NCBI GenBank assembly: GCA_905221605.1
Contig: CAJNDS010002157.1
Span: 526,501-590,500, forward strand
Direction of reading: 5' to 3'
Source: Symbiodinium natans
Lineage: Eukaryota > Sar > Dinophyceae > Suessiales > Symbiodiniaceae
Length of the DNA stretch: 64,000 bases
A model generated the notes under the pieces. The model had not been told where the DNA came from. It made no database searches and saw only the letters and a program-made list of their open reading frames with translations. The translations under genes and the position numbers were made by a program. Shown here piece after piece: positions 47,501 through 55,388 of this stretch (position 1 is the first letter of the stretch; each line of letters starts with the position of its first letter).

Positions 47501-50500
47501 TTTAGGGATCCAAAAAGTAGGGTTTGGGATGTTTTTGCTACCCTTCTCGATTTGTGTGTGTCATCCTTGCGCAGGGGCCAGGCTAATCTTCTCTGTATCG
47601 TTCCAATTTTATAGGATGATCCCCGAAGGGCATCCAGGGTTTAGGGATTAGGGTTTGGGGTTTAGGCTGCGGTTCTTGCAAATTCTGAAGTACATTCCCA
47701 GAATGAACTTGCTAAGTTACTTACCCCTGGAAACCTCGCAGGTATGGAGTGACCTACCAATCTAACAATCTCTGGGACATCCTGGATACGGGTAGCGCGC
47801 CCGGTCGCTGAGGCTTGGTGAATCACATCCGGGCGAGACCATGAGAACCTGGTAGGGATGTTTGTGAGGGGGGGTGGGGGCTTTCTATCTGAGCACTTCG
47901 ATTGAACCCCCGAAGAGATGGAATTTCACACACTTGCACGGTCATTCGTCATAGCTGCTAGCGATAAGCCCTAAGATACCAGAGGTTTTGATGTCTCCAC
48001 TCTTCCCTTTTTGAAAGGAAAGGCTGGATATGGCGTGATGACTCAGAGGGGGCTTAACTCGCTTTGTGTTCATGAAAGATCTCTACCCCCAGCCCTGACA
48101 AGACAATGTCATTCATTAACAAATCAAGACGCCCAAAAACACAATGACAACAAGTACTTGAACACAGACTTCATGATGCACAAGATAGACAACAATCTAC
48201 TACAACGCACAATATGTCTCCCCCATGCCCCACTTCTTCCCAAAACCCTAAACCCTAAACCCTTAAACCTAAACTTTCGACCCAAAACCCAAAACCCTAA
48301 ACCCTAAGCCCTAAACCCAAAACCCTAAACCCAAAACCCTAAAGCCTAAACCCTAAACCCCAACCGCACCTTGAAGATGCGCGCGGCATCGCTGACCGCG
48401 GCACAAGCCTGACTGCACGAGTCCCCCAGGATCGCATGCTTGCGCGGCCCCACGGTGAACGCCTCGATGGTGGCCTCCGTTCCCTTTGCCTAGGGCGGTT
48501 TAGGGTTTAGGGTTTAGGGTTTAGGGTGTATTTAGGGTTTAGGGTTTAGGGTTCAGGGTTTAGGGTGTAGGGCTTCCCTGTCCCTAAACCCTAAATACCC
48601 TCGAACGTTCCCCTCCCGGCCTCATCACAGCCAGAGTCGGTGAGGTGAAGGTTGACGCGGTATCCTGGGCTGACTTCTGACCCCTCCTAATAGTTTAACT
48701 GTTAGGCTCCTTCTTGTAGTGTCTACAAAAACCCAAAAGGTTAGAGTCCTAAACCCTAAACCCTAAACCCTGAACCCTGAACCCTGAACCCTAAACCCTA
48801 AACCCTAACCCAAAAAATCCAAAAAACCCTAAGAGCCAGCCAGAAGAAAGCCAGGTCTCCGGGGAGGTAGTTGCTGTCCTCGATCTCCTGAAGTCAAAGC
48901 TGAGACTTCTTGTGTCGTTTTCGGTTGGGCCACAAGAACTAAGGTCAAGGGCTGAAAGGGTTTAGGATCTCTAAACCCTAAACCCTAAGCCCTAAACCCT
49001 AAACCCTAAACCCTAAACCCTAAACCCCAAACCCAAAACCCAAAACCCAAAACCCAAAACCCTATACCCTATACCGCCTATACCCTAAGCCTAAACTCTG
49101 AGCCCTAAACCCTGTAGGGGCTTAGGAGGTTCATGGGGGCTAGGGTTCTGAATGGGGGAGAACATGACATATGCGTCAGAGCAGGTGGCAGGGGCGACTC
49201 TGCTGCTTTTTCGAAGCTTTGTAGGGCCTTAAGGTCTAGGGATTGGGGTTTAACGGTTTACGGTTTAGGGGTTTTTTCGGCCACCTTTCCAGCGTTTAGG
49301 TAAGGTTTAGCTTTTTTTGCAACCCCTCAGCACTGCAGGAACAATTTCAGAGGACGGCTACATTCACTGAGCAAAGGATGCACTTCACAACTGCTAGGGT
49401 TTAGGGTTTTGGAGCCCTAAACCCTAAACCCTAAACCCTAGACCCTAAGCCCTAAACCCTAACCCTAAACCCAAAATCCTAAAACCGCACATAAGATGTC
49501 CTGTGCAGCGAGCGCCAGGAGTGGCTCGGCCATGGTCATCATGTCCCCGATCACGCCGGTGTAAGGGCTAATGACCTGAAGAGTGGCGATTTAGGGTTTA
49601 AGGTTTAGGGCTAGGGTTTAGGGTTTATAGGGTTTAGGGTTTGGGCGGTTTAGGGTTCAGGGTTGGTGGGATGTTCCCCCTTATACTAACAGACCTTCAT
49701 AGGGATTACAGCAGGGGGTACGATAATCCCCTCTTAAGGACTGGTAGTACAAGGGGGAACATCCCAACGTCAGGTAGGCTTCTCACACAAGAAGCAGGCA
49801 AGGCAAGTTGCTTGTTTTGCGCGCGGCTGCTGTGACATGTGCATCATGTCGACGTTGCGGGCGAAAATTGCCGGATCATGCTTCCCGAGAAATGGCAGGA
49901 GGGTGCATGAGAGAATTGACCTGATAGGTTGGGACGACATGTCGCACGAAAGCATCTTCCTGGTCATAGCTTGGATGTGAAGGGCCTGGTAAGTGCGACG
50001 TCTTCCCGCGCTCTGCAGGAAACTGGAGGCTCTTGACAGCAGGCAGAGCTTAAACAAAGTTGGAATAGAAGGGGTTGGAGAGATCTCCTCACCAGAGAAT
50101 GCGACCTGAGCTAGCTCAGCCATCCCTTCTAATGAGGGCACATTCGGATCAGAAGCTACTAACAAACCAGAGGAAGATCTCCAACGGATGGACCCCCTCT
50201 TGGTGCCCAAGCTGGGCAGGAAAATTTGTGCCTGGCCTACCATCCACAATTCCCAACAGAATCCACGAGTCCTAGAACAGAACTTGGCTGCACTCAGGAG
50301 GGTAGCTATAAATTAAACTTTTAGCTGCCTTAAGAAGAGACTCAATAAACCCAAAAAAGGTAAGGATTTAAAGTTACAGTAAAGTACCACAAAGAGAAGT
50401 AGCTACAGTGTGGCTGAGGCATCGTTCCAGGCGCGGAGACTCAGAGGCACGGAGACTGCCGGCAAACGTTGGGCTAGCATCCTCGCCCTGGCCGTCTTTC

Positions 50501-53500
50501 TCCAAAAGCCCTCAACCCCAAAACCCTAAAACCCTAAAAACCCTAAACCCTCAACCCTAAACTCCTACACCCCTAGCACCCTAAAATGCTTTGCAGCGAG
50601 CCCGGGCACTCCCACGTGGCCCGCAAAAGTGGTTGTTACTCTAACGCACGGGCTGCTGCGGCGAAGCCCTCCCTGGGTCTGCCCTCCGCCTACAGCAGCC
50701 TGGCCGATCTCCGCGTTGCCAGCACCCACACACAGCTGACCAAGAATGGAGGGATACCAAAAAAAAGGGGCACAGATTCCTAAACCTTATAACCCCTAAA
50801 CCCTAATCCCTCATAAGGACTGCTGGTCTGCTAGTAAGCCAGTAAAAAGGGGAACATCCCCAGGCGCAAAGCAAAACTGCAAGGCAATGACTTCGCGTGA
50901 CTTGTGGATCTGCCCCTAAACCCTAAGCCTAAACCCTAAACCCTAAATCCTAAACCCTAAACCCTAAACCCCAGCAACATGGAGACCTGGGCTGCCCTAA
51001 AGGGGCAGAGTCTTTGACTCTGGCGCCTGTGCTGCTTAAAAGCGCACGGCTTGGCGCAGCCTCTCTAGGATTGCCCCTGGAAAGCCTCTGAAAGGGGCAA
51101 CAGTCCTTACTAGGGTTTAGGGTTTAGGGTTTAGGGTTTCGGGTTTAGGGTTTAGGGGAAGAATCTAGTAGCCTCTTAAGCCCAATAAGCCAATAAGGGA
51201 AAGATAACAAAACATCCCAAGGGCCTACCTAGATACAGGTGCCGTGCCTCAAAGCATGCTAAAACTGCTGAGGCTTGGCAGAGAAATCATAATTAGAGGT
51301 TCTGCACCGCGTTAAGAAAAAGGGGTGCCAGGAGAAACACGCAGGACGAAGCAATCTCGGGATCCTTCCGAGATGTGTCCTCCACCTCACGCCAACAGGG
51401 CAGCGGGAGCAGCAGCCACGAGACCTTAGTTGCTGGGGTCATAAGCCGCCCTCACAAACGTGTACACTTCCAGTTCTACAGAGCATTCGCGTCTCCCAAC
51501 ACAGTGTAAAGCGTACTCACCTCAGCTACTGAGAGACGCTTCCACAAGGCGCCAAAGGCCGTAGATGCAGAGACGTCCTGGTGGTGCACGCCATGCTTCT
51601 TGCAGACGTCGCGGGTGATGAGGCGGATGGTGTCGTAGCCTAGACCCAGAAAAAAACCCAGGAATACAAAGGGTACCCTTTTTGGGTTTTTGAGGGGATT
51701 CATAAGGGAACCCCAACCCCCCCCCCCCCCCCCCCCCCTAAACCCTAAACCCTAAACCCTAAACCCTAAACCCTAAACCCTAAACCCTAAACCCTAACCC
51801 CGGGTCCGAGGAGCAGTGGTGGCCGATACCCGGGAAGAGGTGGTGTTCGATCTGCGTGGTGAGCCCGAATGCCACGTGGAACCAGAAGTCCGACTCCGAC
51901 GCGAAGTCGACACTCTCCTTGGTAGTGTTTAGGGTTTAGGGTTTAGGGTTTAGGGTTTAGGGTTTTAGGGTTTAGGGCTTAGGGCCTAGGGGTTTTCCGA
52001 AAATGAGGGGTGCCTTCCTTGGGGTCCTTATGATAAGGGAATCCCACAATTTGGGGGGGGGGTCCATTTTAGTGTTGCCTTATGTTCGTAAACCTCCATG
52101 TTAGAATGAGGGCGCCCCTTTCTGTGTTGGCTACTTGATACAGGGAACCTTGAACCAACAAGAAGGGCCGAAAGGGCACCACTGGGCTACCAAGTCTCAG
52201 CGATCTGCATCTTGGCCCAAGAGTCATACGCGTTGGAGTTCCTTGGCAGCCGAGTAACCATCTTGGAATAAGGGTACCCTTCTTTGGGGTTGCTCATTTT
52301 TATAAAGGAACCCAGAACCCAAAAAGGGCAAAAGGGCACCACTCAGGTCCCTAAACCCTAAACCCTAAACCCTAAACCCTAAACCCTAAACCCTAAACCC
52401 TAAACCCTAAACCCTAAACCCAGGTTCGGGTAGAGGATGACATGGGCGACCTGGGAGCAGGGGACGAAGATGGCCCCTGCGGTGAGGTACATGCACAAGT
52501 AGCAGAACGTGGAAGGGCCGAAGGTGTAGTGAAGGACGCACCACAACGGGATCTCAACCAGAATTCCGCCCAAGCGGTAGTCCACCTTGTGCCCGCCGAC
52601 GCGTCCGCGGATAAGAAGATCCACGATCATGCGCTTCACTCCGAGCTCGATCACAGTGCCAATGAAGATTCCAGGCAGGGACAGTGCCTTCATCCATCCA
52701 GGCAGCTTGTCGGCGATCCAGATGTACTCCACATCCACATCTCGCTCGGCGTCTCCATCCTGATTCGTGCTCACGTGGTGGCTGACGACATGCTGATAGT
52801 ACCAGCACATGGATGGCCCAACCAAGAAGAAGCCGGCAAAGAGGCACAGGCGGTTGACCCACTCATGCTTGCTAATTTGGTGGTGGCCACCCTCGTGAGA
52901 GAATCGAGTGCCCACAGTAGCCACAATGCATCCGGCGAGTAAGCAGGATAGAGGCGTGCGGACAATGAAGAAGAGCCACATCATGATGCACCACATGATC
53001 GACAGCCCCACGAACGCGTGCGGGCGCAGTCGGGTGCTGCCGCAGCCACCTGGAAAGGCCTTGCGAACACCTTCCTTGATTTCCTCGTAGAAGGGATCCG
53101 GCGGAGGAGGCGCCGCTCCGTAAGCCTTCAGCACCTTCCATACTCCCCTTATAGAACCTTAATAATAAAAAATTCACAGTTTCAGTATATCCTCGTGGGT
53201 TTTTATATAAACCAAAAAATATTTCCCCAAAAGAGTACCCCTATTTTCGTAAACCTCCATATAGCCTTCCGGTGCTTGTCGTTCCATGGGTGGTAGGACT
53301 CAAAGAGAGCAGTGCAGTCGCGGCCGCGCCCTGTCAAGATGGCCATCTGTCCGCCAGGGTGCTTGCCCACGAACTCATGGAGGTCGTAGGTGTTGCCGTG
53401 AATGTACCTTAGCTGCTGAAGTTCATAAGTCATAAGCCCCCCCCCCCAAACAAAAAAAAAGTGCACTTTGAGCTCTGTAGGGGATTCTCGCATCCCAAAA

Positions 53501-55363
53501 AGTGTCGATTGTGTACTCTTTCCAGCTACTAAACCCTAAACCCTAAACCCTAAACCCTAAACCCTAAACCCTAAACCCTAAACCCTAAACCCTAAACCCT
53601 AAACCCTAAACCCTAAACCCTAAACCCTAAACCCGCACGAAGGTACCAAAGGTTGGGATCGTAGCTGGTGGGCTCCTGATCCTTAGGCGTTGCCTCAGTG
53701 GGGGAGTCCGATGCGCGCGTGGACTCCGGGGAATCCGCGCGGTCGGTGCCTTGGTAGCACAGTAACCATATGTAGGGTTTGGGGTTTAGGGTTTAGGGTT
53801 TGGGGTTTAGGGTTTAGGGTTTGGGGTTTAGGGTTTCGGGTTTAGGGTTCAGAGGGTTTAGGGGGCCACCAAGGTGCACTTGACGGCGTCCTTGCGCACC
53901 ATCTTTGAACACTCTGAGGTCTCGCCGAAAATGCTCACTTGGAGATTGCTAGGCCGCGTTGGACTTCGCGCTTGAGCCATAGCCACGTGTTAAGTTTCAT
54001 GCCCAGGGCTTAGGGTTTAGGGTTTAGGGTTTAGGGTTTAGGGTTTTCCAACTTTCGGGATCTCTTGATTGCGGCCCTACAATGGCTGGTAGGGCATGTC
54101 GATGGAGTAGGCTTGTTGTTGTTCTTTGTTTTCCATGGCGTCGCGTGCCGCACACATACACCTGAAATCTTATGAGTATCCCAGCGGCCGCGATGTTGAT
54201 GTCTTGTGCCGCTGCTCTGCCAGCGCTGGGGTTGACGTCCACCGTGCATTGGCCACCATTGTAGTATCCTGGTTTGGAGACATTTCAGGCTACAGCCCAA
54301 CCCTGATTGTGAAGGCTCATATCTCAGGTAACTTACCGGCTTGTGTGGAAGGATGAAGATCGGAGCTTGCAGGGGCCATTCTTGCCATGGGGTGAGCTGA
54401 AGAAACGTTGAACTGACTCATGCTGAGTTACCCTTCGGTGAGTTCTGCCTCCTGAACATGAAAAGCCACATGCCATCTCCCTGAGTATGAAAATGGCCTT
54501 GTAAACCTTCTAACATCCTGAATTAACCCTTCGAAGCCGGCCCCCTAAACCCTAAACCCTAAACCCTAGACCCTAGACCCTTGACACTAGACCCTCGACC
54601 CTAGACACTAACCCTAAACCCTAACCTGGCAGGCCCAGTCAGTGCCGAGGATCTGCAGGGCCATTGCGTGTTGCCCGCAGCTGTGCACACCTTGTCGATC
54701 CCCCCTAGTTTAACCTATAGGCTTTAGGGTTTAGGGTTTCGGGTTCAGGGTTTAGGGTAGACCCTGAGCTCCAAAGAATCCTGTCTGCAGGGTGTTAGGC
54801 TGAGTTTAGGGTTTAGGGGGTCTTCACGGTTTTCGGGTGCGTAGGCGCGCGGGTGCAAGCATTGCTGGGGTTGTAACCTGAGGCCCAGACAAGCTTCACC
54901 GAAGCAACACGCACTGTGAACGGCATGCAGTAGCAGGTGTTCCTAAACCCTAAACCCTGAACCCTAAACCCTAAACCCTAAACCCTAAACCCGAAACCCT
55001 AAACCCTGAACTACAACCCTGCATGGACTCAACACCCAGGTGGTCGGAGCGAACTGCTAAGCGCTGAAAGACATACGACCTAGGGTTGAGGGTTGAGGGT
55101 TTAGGGTTTAGGGTTTAGGATATAAGGGCCGCAATACACACGGGCCCTATCGACGAAGAATGGGTCCTGGGTAGTAGTGTATGTCATGAGTATACAAGTA
55201 TGAAAGGAGTAATATAGGTACTGTACCCTAAACCCTAAACCCTAAACCGGCTCATGCAGCAACTCAGGATGTGAGGGGGACTCTCCCGACCTCCGGACAC
55301 TTGGCTGAAACGGAGCGCACCAGGGCCAAGAGCCCAAGCCATTGCAAGCGCATCCTGAGACGT
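33611..55363 (-). CDS. Receptor gene B: paralogue of gene A, possibly with the desaturase nested in an intron
   Basis: Core exons: 49501-49575, 48860-48887, 48621-48664, 48370-48489, 47790-47848, 47370-47424, 47189-47257, 46830-46899, 46655-46703, 46343-46437, 46029-46100, 45576-45618, 45349-45415, 45123-45189, 44865-44993, 44626-44743, 44081-44166, 43714-43822, 42162-42538, 41992-42042, 41679-41820, 41184-41572, 40902-41006, 40370-40413, 40092-40128, 39231-39277, 38609-38695, 37270-37320, 37125-37149, 36743-36879, 36297-36352, 35538-35584, 34428-34484, about 33611-33658. All join in phase except one extra A in exon 46343-46437 (GGAACCC where gene A has GGACCC). The first-strand exon 54186-54268 and signal exon near 55363 are assigned because gene A has the same strand exon directly upstream of its 15666-15749 exon. 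More than 1000 residues; the 3' end is not found. Confidence 0.78.
33685..33805. repeat. GGGTTGA then GGGTTCA variant arrays
   Basis: About ten GGGTTGA units switch abruptly to about seven GGGTTCA, then to TTTAGGG: three homogeneous blocks of telomere variants in series. Confidence 0.95.
35187..35305. mobile_element. Family A element inside a gene B intron
   Basis: Contains TTGGTAGCCCAGTGACCATA at one end and CACTGGGCTAGCAGGAAC at the other with the family A body (GGGCACCCTGTTTCCGGCTG, GGTTACTTTACAAGG). It lies within an intron, not at an exon edge. Confidence 0.7.
35939..36042. mobile_element. MITE family L, diverged
   Basis: AAAAAATGGGGGGTATCACC and CCCTATTTTGGGAAACCCCC arms around AGAATAGAATCCCCTTAAAG. 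Confidence 0.65.
36682..36738. repeat. Telomeric array abutting gene B exon 36743-36879
   Basis: Eight TTTAGGG units end only 4 bases from the exon's donor (minus sense CCTG|GTAGCCCTAAACC). Confidence 0.95.
39301..39360. repeat. Telomeric array, 8 units
   Basis: CCCTAAA in the gene B intron upstream of exon 39231-39277. Confidence 0.95.
39920..40048. mobile_element. Inverted-repeat element split by telomeric array
   Basis: GGTTAGCAGGGAATGGGGGA on the left and TCCCTCATTCCCTGCTAACA on the right; four CCCTAAA units at 39984-40013 between. Confidence 0.65.
41046..41117. repeat. Telomeric array, 10 units, in a gene B intron
   Basis: Perfect TTTAGGG between exons 41184-41572 and 40902-41006. Confidence 0.95.
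41573..41678 (-). mobile_element. Palindromic introner in gene B
   Basis: GAGT flanks, GA/AG splice; opens CTCCATCAGTGTTAGGGATC, ends GGGAGTAAG; the two halves carry inverted GGATCC-containing arms. Not obviously of family A or C. Confidence 0.75.
41679..44166 (-). CDS. Gene B cysteine-rich (GCC2/GCC3-like) region
   Basis: Exons 44081-44166, 43714-43822, 42162-42538, 41992-42042 and 41679-41820 encode [37 protein letters not shown], then [94 protein letters not shown] and [14 protein letters not shown]. Exon 42162-42538 is a single 377-base exon where gene A has three introners, so it shows three pre-insertion sites. Confidence 0.85.
41821..41991 (-). mobile_element. Introner (family A) in gene B, GC donor, partly duplicated body
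   Basis: GCAG flanks; opens CTTGGCAGCCCAGTGG, ends GGGCTACAAAG. The interior repeats the GGCCAGCTTATTTTACAAGG motif twice in tandem. Gene A exon 5092-5211 has no intron here. Confidence 0.88.
42043..42161 (-). mobile_element. Introner (family A) in gene B, GT donor
   Basis: Perfect GTTT flanks; opens CTTGGTAGCCCAGTGG and ends GGGCTACTCTAAG; GT/AG splice in QCI|VCSG. Gene A has a different intron 5 nt away in the coding frame. Confidence 0.9.
44626..49575 (-). CDS. Gene B ligand-binding region
   Basis: The fold's landmarks are in the same order as in gene [158 protein letters not shown]. Exons are shorter than in gene A because at least ten extra introns split them. An extra base at about 46380 shifts the frame in the middle of [13 protein letters not shown]; it is either a sequencing error or a real lesion. 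Confidence 0.8.
44744..44864 (-). mobile_element. Introner (family A) in gene B, short and intact
   Basis: Perfect GAGA flanks; opens CTTGGTAGCCCAGAGG and ends GCGCTACTAAG; GA/AG splice in ALYE|MSLGKD. No telomeric DNA. A good reference copy of 121 bp including one flank. Confidence 0.9.
44994..45122 (-). mobile_element. Introner in gene B
   Basis: GATT flanks; opens CTTGGTTCCGAGTAGGG and ends GAGTCGACAAG; GA/AG splice in GAC|DYVW. Gene A exon 6843-6944 continuous. Confidence 0.8.
46438..46654 (-). mobile_element. Introner (family A) in gene B with nested palindromic MITE
   Basis: GCTA flanks; opens CCTGGTAGCCCAGTTGG and ends TGGGCTACCAAG; GC/AG splice within DEVK|LRDSR. Gene A exon 10727-11008 is continuous there. 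A family G palindrome (46495-46598) splits the body. Confidence 0.9.
46495..46598. mobile_element. Family G palindrome nested in an introner
   Basis: TACAGGGTAGAGTTATAAGG to GGCCCCACCCTGTA, largely the reverse complement of the 17.4 kb copy with one arm shortened. Splits the family A introner at 46438-46654. Confidence 0.8.
47053..47143. mobile_element. MITE family D, decayed, in a gene B intron
   Basis: GGGATATACTAACAGCCCTT and AATAAGGAACATCCCA arms. Lies in the intron between exons 47189-47257 and 46830-46899, next to telomeric units. Confidence 0.72.
47532..47635 (-). ncRNA. U6: U6 spliceosomal snRNA
   Basis: The minus strand carries the diagnostic U6 core: AATTGGAACGATACAGAGAA (with the ACAGAGA box that pairs with 5' splice sites), then GATTAGC, then GGCCCCTGCGCAAGGATGAC, with a 5' stem-loop (GGATGCCCTTCGGGGATC) and a short 3' tail ending in GCAAAAAC. 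Length and order match eukaryotic U6. It acts in the catalytic centre of the spliceosome. Telomere-like blocks flank it on both sides, and the whole cassette lies in the gene B intron between exons 47790-47848 and 47370-47424, in the same orientation. GCCTGGCC where most U6 have GCATGGCC and the lack of a long T run leave open a dispersed copy rather than the main gene. Confidence 0.9.
49667..49766. mobile_element. MITE family D
   Basis: TGGGATGTTCCCCCTTATAC and GTACAAGGGGGAACATCCCA ends with a TACGATAATCCC centre. Lies just outside gene B exon 49501-49575. Confidence 0.82.
49770..50249 (-). CDS. Uncharacterised open frame, about 159 codons
   Basis: An unusually long uninterrupted frame for this window, ending just beyond a palindromic MITE. 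Part of it reads [20 protein letters not shown]. No motif recognised. It lies between the desaturase and gene B's VISPYTGV exon, so it could be an extra intron-less gene, an exon of unknown ownership, or chance. Confidence 0.3.
   Translation of the reverse strand: MWMVGQAQIFLPSLGTKRGSIRWRSSSGLLVASDPNVPSLEGMAELAQVAFSGEEISPTPSIPTLFKLCLLSRASSFLQSAGRRRTYQALHIQAMTRKMLSCDMSSQPIRSILSCTLLPFLGKHDPAIFARNVDMMHMSQQPRAKQATCLACFLCEKPT
50805..50862. mobile_element. MITE family D fragment
   Basis: Only the TCATAAGGACTGCTGGT ... GGGGAACATCCC side remains, after a telomeric block. Confidence 0.5.
51387..53980 (-). CDS. Cytochrome b5-fused front-end acyl desaturase, complete, 8 exons
   Basis: Complete gene, 446 codons plus stop by my splicing. 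Exons: 53878-53980, 53647-53749, 53266-53407, 52428-53134, 52199-52241, 51815-51917, 51538-51639, 51387-51424; they sum to 1341 nt and stay in one frame. An N-terminal cytochrome b5 domain carries the heme motif HPGG (about residues 85-88) and a second histidine near 108. The membrane desaturase domain has box 1 HEGGHH (196-201), box 2 HVVSHH (231-236) and box 3 QIEHH (388-392). Gln for the first His of box 3 is the mark of front-end desaturases, which insert double bonds between an existing one and the carboxyl end of a polyunsaturated acyl chain, in the ER or plastid-derived membranes. Regiospecificity (delta-4, -5, -6 or -8) cannot be told. The start is the first ATG upstream of an in-frame Ser/Thr-rich leader. 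All introns look like inserted elements. Confidence 0.9.
51425..51537 (-). mobile_element. Introner (family C) = desaturase intron 7
   Basis: Target duplication GTCT; 5' site GT; ends CCCAGCAACTAAG. This is a clean family C element without telomeric DNA, opening CTCAGTAGCTGAGGTGAGTAC. It gives the unmodified end with which arrays in other copies can be compared. Confidence 0.85.
51640..51814 (-). mobile_element. Desaturase intron 6, introner with telomeric array and poly(G) tract
   Basis: Left GCTC and right GCTA are a three-of-four target duplication; 5' site GC, 3' end CTAG. The left end CTCGGACCCGGG runs directly into (GGGTTTA)n at 51739-51797, followed by a 20-base G tract (minus strand) and a short inverted-repeat body. 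Splicing here aligns [11 protein letters not shown] with the usual HLFP...HxHY of front-end desaturases. Confidence 0.75.
51918..52198 (-). mobile_element. Introner (family A) = desaturase intron 5, telomeric array near 3' end
   Basis: Target duplication GAGA; opens CTTGGTAGCCCAGTGG and ends CACTACCAAG. A CCCTAAA array (minus strand) ends about 9 bases before the 3' splice site. Splicing at GA...AG restores the family pattern Q-x(3)-S-x(2)-F just before box 3, which supports the GA donor. Confidence 0.88.
52242..52427 (-). mobile_element. Introner (family A) = desaturase intron 4, telomeric array at its end
   Basis: Target duplication GAAC; 5' site GA and 3' end CTGCCAAG. On the minus strand only CT separates the duplication from GGGTTTAGGG: about ten telomere units (52349-52422) replace the outer left inverted repeat. 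The family A body then resumes (CTGAGTGGTGCCC). Confidence 0.88.
53135..53265 (-). mobile_element. Desaturase intron 3, family L-like element
   Basis: Frame-preserving splice with GC 5' site and AG 3' site. The intron begins GCTATATGGAGG and carries the family L motif (GTTTACGAAAATAGGGG). No clear 4-base target duplication is seen, only GGAAGG on both sides, so this may be an older or differently made intron. Confidence 0.6.
53408..53646 (-). mobile_element. Introner (family C) = desaturase intron 2, with 15-unit telomeric array
   Basis: Target duplication GTAC; 5' site GT and 3' end CAGCAGCTAAG on the minus strand. About 15 perfect TTTAGGG units (53528-53635) sit between the short left remnant and the family C body, which resumes as TAGCTGGAAAGAGTACAC. 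The array runs into the element through shared TTTAG. Confidence 0.85.
53528..53635. repeat. Telomeric array in desaturase intron 2, 15 units
   Basis: Perfect CCCTAAA on the plus strand, among the longest perfect arrays in the window, with no decayed unit. Confidence 0.95.
53750..53877 (-). mobile_element. Introner (family A) = desaturase intron 1, with telomeric array
   Basis: Target duplication GCAC on both sides. Read on the minus strand the element opens CTTGGTGGCC and ends GTGCTACCAAG. The left GCAC gives a GC 5' splice site and the final AG the 3' site. A decayed CCCTAAA array begins about 11 bases inside the left end and fills most of the element. Confidence 0.85.
54186..54268 (-). 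CDS. Orphan receptor exon (first beta strand), upstream of the desaturase
   Basis: Opens after CCAG and encodes [18 protein letters not shown] then QDINIAA. It is the paralogue of gene A exon 16348-16430 (GYYKGGDCTVDV ... TDINIAA). In gene A this exon lies 0.6 kb before VISPYTGV. The nearest match for gene B is here, 4.6 kb before its VISPYTGV exon, with the whole desaturase gene between. It could instead be the start of a third copy. Confidence 0.6.
54622..54695 (-). CDS. Possible exon of gene B N-terminus
   Basis: An open stretch after an AAG acceptor reads [20 protein letters not shown] in the best frame, GC-rich and cysteine-containing like its neighbours, and lies between the signal exon and the first-strand exon. 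There is no gene A counterpart to compare with. Confidence 0.25.
55275..55363 (-). CDS. Probable signal-peptide exon of gene B
   Basis: ATG at 55363 opens [17 protein letters not shown], a standard secretory signal (hydrophobic core, small residues at the cleavage site), then KCPEVG. A secreted N-terminus is expected for this receptor type, and the exon lies about 1 kb upstream of the first-strand exon. The donor position is not fixed. Confidence 0.4.
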
Positions 55364-55388
55364 GGTGATTTTTATTCTTTTTGGGGGA

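Noticed and set aside
52442-52942. Long frame on the plus strand opposite the desaturase
   Set aside because: It is the complement of the exon with the His boxes, which fixes the coding strand.
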